Positions 61,937-64,000 of a stretch of 64,000 nucleotides of DNA are shown here, in pieces (position 1 is the stretch's first letter; the number at the start of each line of letters is the position of its first letter). Source of the stretch: UTCHB3 sp964625575 (GTDB lineage Bacteria > Bacteroidota > Ignavibacteria > Ignavibacteriales > Ignavibacteriaceae); assembly GCA_964625575.1 (NCBI GenBank), contig CAZVBQ010000016.1, forward strand, positions 1-64,000, given 5' to 3'. The notes beneath the pieces are model-generated. The model had not been told where the DNA came from and did no database searches. It saw nothing but the letters and a program-made list of their open reading frames with translations. A program made the position numbers and the translations under genes.

Positions 61937-63145
61937 CTCAGAGATGGAGCTGAGTATCATGTGCCCCATCTTGTCACGTTTTGTCTTTAAATATTTAATG
62001 TTGTTCGGATTTGGTGCTATCTCAAGCGGAACACGGTTGCTCACCTTTATACCATAATCAAGAAGATCATCAATCTTTTTCGGATTGTTGGTTATCAGCC
62101 TCACGCTCTTTATTCCCAGCTCTTTAATTATTTGCGCGCCAAGGCCGTAATCGCGTGGATCGGCTTCAAAACCGAGTTTCTCATTTGCCTCCACGGTGTC
62201 AAATCCCATATCCTGAAGCTTATAGGCTTTAAGCTTGTTACCAAGACCTATGCCTCTTCCTTCCTGACGGAGATAGACTACAACGCCTTTACCGTATCCG
62301 TTTATCAAGTCAAGCGAGTGATTAAGCTGATCGTGACAGTCGCAACGGAGTGAATGAAAGATGTCACCGGTGAGGCATTCTGAGTGTATTCTCACCATTA
62401 CATTTTCTTCATCCTTCACGTCGCCTTTTACAACAGCAATGTGATCCTTGGAGTCGATATCCGATTTAAAGAGGTGCAGCCTGAAGTCACCGTGCGCGGT
62501 CGGAAATTGAATGGTTGTTACCTTGTTGATGAACCGTTCATGGATCATCCGGTACTTCAGTATCTGCTTTACGGAAACCATTTTCAGATCGAAGTTTTTA
62601 GCGATCTCCTGAAGGTCTTTCATTCTTGCCATTTCACCGTCAGGTTTCAAAACCTCACAGAGGGTACCTGCAGAACGAAGGCCAGCAATTCTGCAAAGAT
62701 CAACTACAGCTTCTGTGTGACCTGCCCGGATGACCACTCCCCCCTCGGTATACCTGAGAGGGAAAATGTGCCCGGGAATTGCAAATTCTTCCATTCTGGC
62801 ATCATCAGCGGCGAGGCGCGTGATGGTTTTTGCACGGTCGGGAGCGGAAATGCCTGTGGTTGTTCCTTCTATCGCGTCGACAGAAACGGTGAAATTCGTT
62901 CCGTGAAGAGCATTGTTGGCACCACTCATTAAGGGCAATCCCAATCCGTCAAGTTTCCTGCCATCCATGGCCACACAGAGGAGTCCCCTCCCGTGCGTGA
63001 TCATGAAGTTAACTATTTCAGGGGTTACAAATTCTGAAGCACAAACAAAGTCACCTTCATTTTCACGGTTTTCATCATCCGTGATAATGATTACCTTGCC
63101 TTGCCTGAGCTCTTCAGCAGCTTCTTCGACCGTGCAAAACATCAT
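61928..63145 (-). CDS. ribBA: Bifunctional DHBP synthase / GTP cyclohydrolase II
   Basis: 405 aa, two riboflavin-pathway enzymes fused. N-terminal 3,4-dihydroxy-2-butanone-4-phosphate synthase (DDENRENEGDF, THGRGLLCVAM, RAGHTEAVVDLCRIAGL); C-terminal GTP cyclohydrolase II with zinc ligands in SECLTGDIFHSLRCDC and QEGRGIGL. No FMN riboswitch can lie upstream, since yajC starts only 9 bp away. Confidence 0.96.
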   Translation of the reverse strand: MMFCTVEEAAEELRQGKVIIITDDENRENEGDFVCASEFVTPEIVNFMITHGRGLLCVAMDGRKLDGLGLPLMSGANNALHGTNFTVSVDAIEGTTTGISAPDRAKTITRLAADDARMEEFAIPGHIFPLRYTEGGVVIRAGHTEAVVDLCRIAGLRSAGTLCEVLKPDGEMARMKDLQEIAKNFDLKMVSVKQILKYRMIHERFINKVTTIQFPTAHGDFRLHLFKSDIDSKDHIAVVKGDVKDEENVMVRIHSECLTGDIFHSLRCDCHDQLNHSLDLINGYGKGVVVYLRQEGRGIGLGNKLKAYKLQDMGFDTVEANEKLGFEADPRDYGLGAQIIKELGIKSVRLITNNPKKIDDLLDYGIKVSNRVPLEIAPNPNNIKYLKTKRDKMGHMILSSISELM

Positions 63146-63153
63146 GTTATCCG

Positions 63154-63486
63154 TTATTTCTTGTCCAGACTGGTAGTGGTGCCGTCAGCGTTGAGTATAG
63201 CGGCCACCGCGTTCTTGTCGAACTTAATTTTTGTGTTGTCACCAACCTTTATCCAGACTATCTTGTCTTCGACTCCGGTTACTTCACCATACATACCGCC
63301 GGAAGTGACAACTTTGTCACCTTTCTGAACGCCGGCGAGGAGTTTTTCACGCTCTTTCTGTCTTTTCTGCTGAGGCCTGATGATCATAAAATAAAAAATG
63401 AGGAAAATGGCACCAAACATTATAAGGGTGCTCATCATCGAACCACCGCCGTCACCTTGAGGTGCCATGGCATATAGAACTTCCAT
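63154..63486 (-). CDS. yajC: Preprotein translocase subunit YajC
   Basis: 110 aa. One N-terminal TM (MSTLIMFGAIFLIFYFMIIRPQQKRQKE) and the YajC domain (GDKVVTSGGMYGEVTGVED). Accessory Sec subunit. It overlaps tgt by one base (TAATG). secD, which often follows, is replaced here by ribBA. Confidence 0.94.
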   Translation of the reverse strand: MEVLYAMAPQGDGGGSMMSTLIMFGAIFLIFYFMIIRPQQKRQKEREKLLAGVQKGDKVVTSGGMYGEVTGVEDKIVWIKVGDNTKIKFDKNAVAAILNADGTTTSLDKK

Positions 63487-64000
63487 TAATTCTCCGTTTC
63501 TTTTGTCTCGTTGTCTGTTATTCTTTTAATTGCATCCTCTTTCCACGCCTTGTAGTCACCAGCAAGGATGTGCTCCCGTGCCGCCCTCGCGAGTTCAAGG
63601 TAGAAGTGGACGTTATGGACCGAGACGAGCTCGAATCCTAAAAACTCATTGGCCACAAGCAAGTGCCTCAGATAGGCTCTGGTGTGGTTTTTGCACGCGT
63701 AGCAGTTGCAGTTCTCATCTATCGGGCGGAAGTCGTTCTTGTACATCGAGTTCTTTATCCGCACTGGTCCGTTCCATGAAAAGAGGAAACCCCTTCTCGC
63801 GTTCCTGGTGGGCATTACGCAATCGAACATGTCAATGCCACGCTCAATCGACTCGAGTATGTTCTCGGGCTTCCCCACACCCATCAGATATCTGGGCTTT
63901 TGCACCGGCATAAAATCAGTGGTAAAATCAACCATGTCGTACATGATCTCCGCAGGTTCACCAACTGCCAGTCCACCGATCGCGTATCCCTCAAAATCAA
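63486..64000 (-). CDS. tgt: Queuine tRNA-ribosyltransferase, partial
   Basis: The C-terminal 170 residues of tRNA-guanine transglycosylase; the 5' part lies beyond the right end of the window. Visible: the substrate-binding FEGYAIGGLAVGEP, the catalytic Asp region MFDCVMPTRNARRG, and the zinc ligands C-x-C-x2-C with a later His (CNCYACKNHT...HNVHF). It exchanges guanine for preQ1 at the wobble position. Confidence 0.95.
   Translation of the reverse strand, partial: DFEGYAIGGLAVGEPAEIMYDMVDFTTDFMPVQKPRYLMGVGKPENILESIERGIDMFDCVMPTRNARRGFLFSWNGPVRIKNSMYKNDFRPIDENCNCYACKNHTRAYLRHLLVANEFLGFELVSVHNVHFYLELARAAREHILAGDYKAWKEDAIKRITDNETKETEN

Noticed and set aside
62384..62932. 182-aa plus-strand frame opposite ribBA
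   Set aside because: It lies wholly within the antisense of a clear ribBA gene and has no recognisable features. The same applies to the 183-aa frame at 41854-42405.
63146..63153. FMN riboswitch for ribBA
   Set aside because: Only 8 nt separate ribBA from yajC, leaving no room for the aptamer.

Overview
The window looks like chromosome from a member of the Ignavibacteria/Chlorobi-Bacteroidota group. The best evidence is that five intact genes and one gene fragment encode large secreted proteins ending in a roughly 80-residue C-terminal sorting domain that opens with NYPNPFNP and ends in a basic/hydrophobic K-M-x-x-x-K tail. That is the type IX secretion (T9SS) signature of this group. Housekeeping genes fit the same placement. 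No phage, integrase, transposase or CRISPR array was seen. Genus-level assignment is not possible from the sequence alone.

Layout. (1) 1-8.8 kb is an accessory, secreted-protein region: two beta-helix proteins, a partner protein, an orphan sorting-domain fragment, an unrecognised small protein and a beta-propeller protein. It carries interspersed short tandem repeats (8-mers and 7-mers) that begin at stop codons. (2) 8.8-18.6 kb, minus strand, holds acyl-CoA catabolism genes (acyl-CoA carboxylase beta, acyl-CoA dehydrogenase, meaB) in a run with nadD, then a PrsW-type protease, an ABC-2 exporter and a REC-PAS-histidine kinase. (3) 18.9-25.5 kb, plus strand, holds a secreted BNR-like protein, a convergent tRNA-Glu(CUC) sharing a bidirectional terminator, and an RND efflux pair. 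(4) 25.5-35.2 kb, minus strand, is a Wsp-like chemosensory cluster: CheW, CheR, CheW, MCP, CheA-REC, then a REC-histidine kinase. It lies directly behind a secreted phosphodiester-glycosidase-like protein. (5) 35.3-41.97 kb, minus strand, holds housekeeping and salvage genes: MBL hydrolase, aroC, HtrA/DegP, recO, mtnA, a PfkB kinase and a Nudix hydrolase. (6) 42-53.6 kb, minus strand, is a surface-polysaccharide export block: an SLBB protein, a tyrosine autokinase, a Wza-like exporter, a chain-length regulator, a MurJ/Wzx flippase and a GT9 glycosyltransferase, followed by a very large outer-membrane protein. (7) 53.6-57.3 kb, minus strand, holds ybaB, recR, a methyltransferase, two related lipoproteins and ftsX. 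(8) 57.4-61.9 kb, plus strand, is a tightly packed operon: PurC-like protein, psd, pssA, purS, purQ, tatA, gatA. It converges with ribBA, yajC and tgt (tgt is cut by the window end).

Most genes are packed with 1-16 bp overlaps (TGATG, TAATG, ATGA) that imply translational coupling. Where the longest frame and the ribosome-binding site disagreed, I moved the start and say so. The most interesting items are: the stop-codon-anchored tandem repeats together with a 256-bp near-identical copy of a sorting-domain 3' end; the fused versus split forms of one secreted protein architecture; a chemosensory cluster with neither CheB nor a diguanylate cyclase; and a PurC-derived protein lacking the N-terminal half and recognisable catalytic motifs, placed in a purS-purQ operon.
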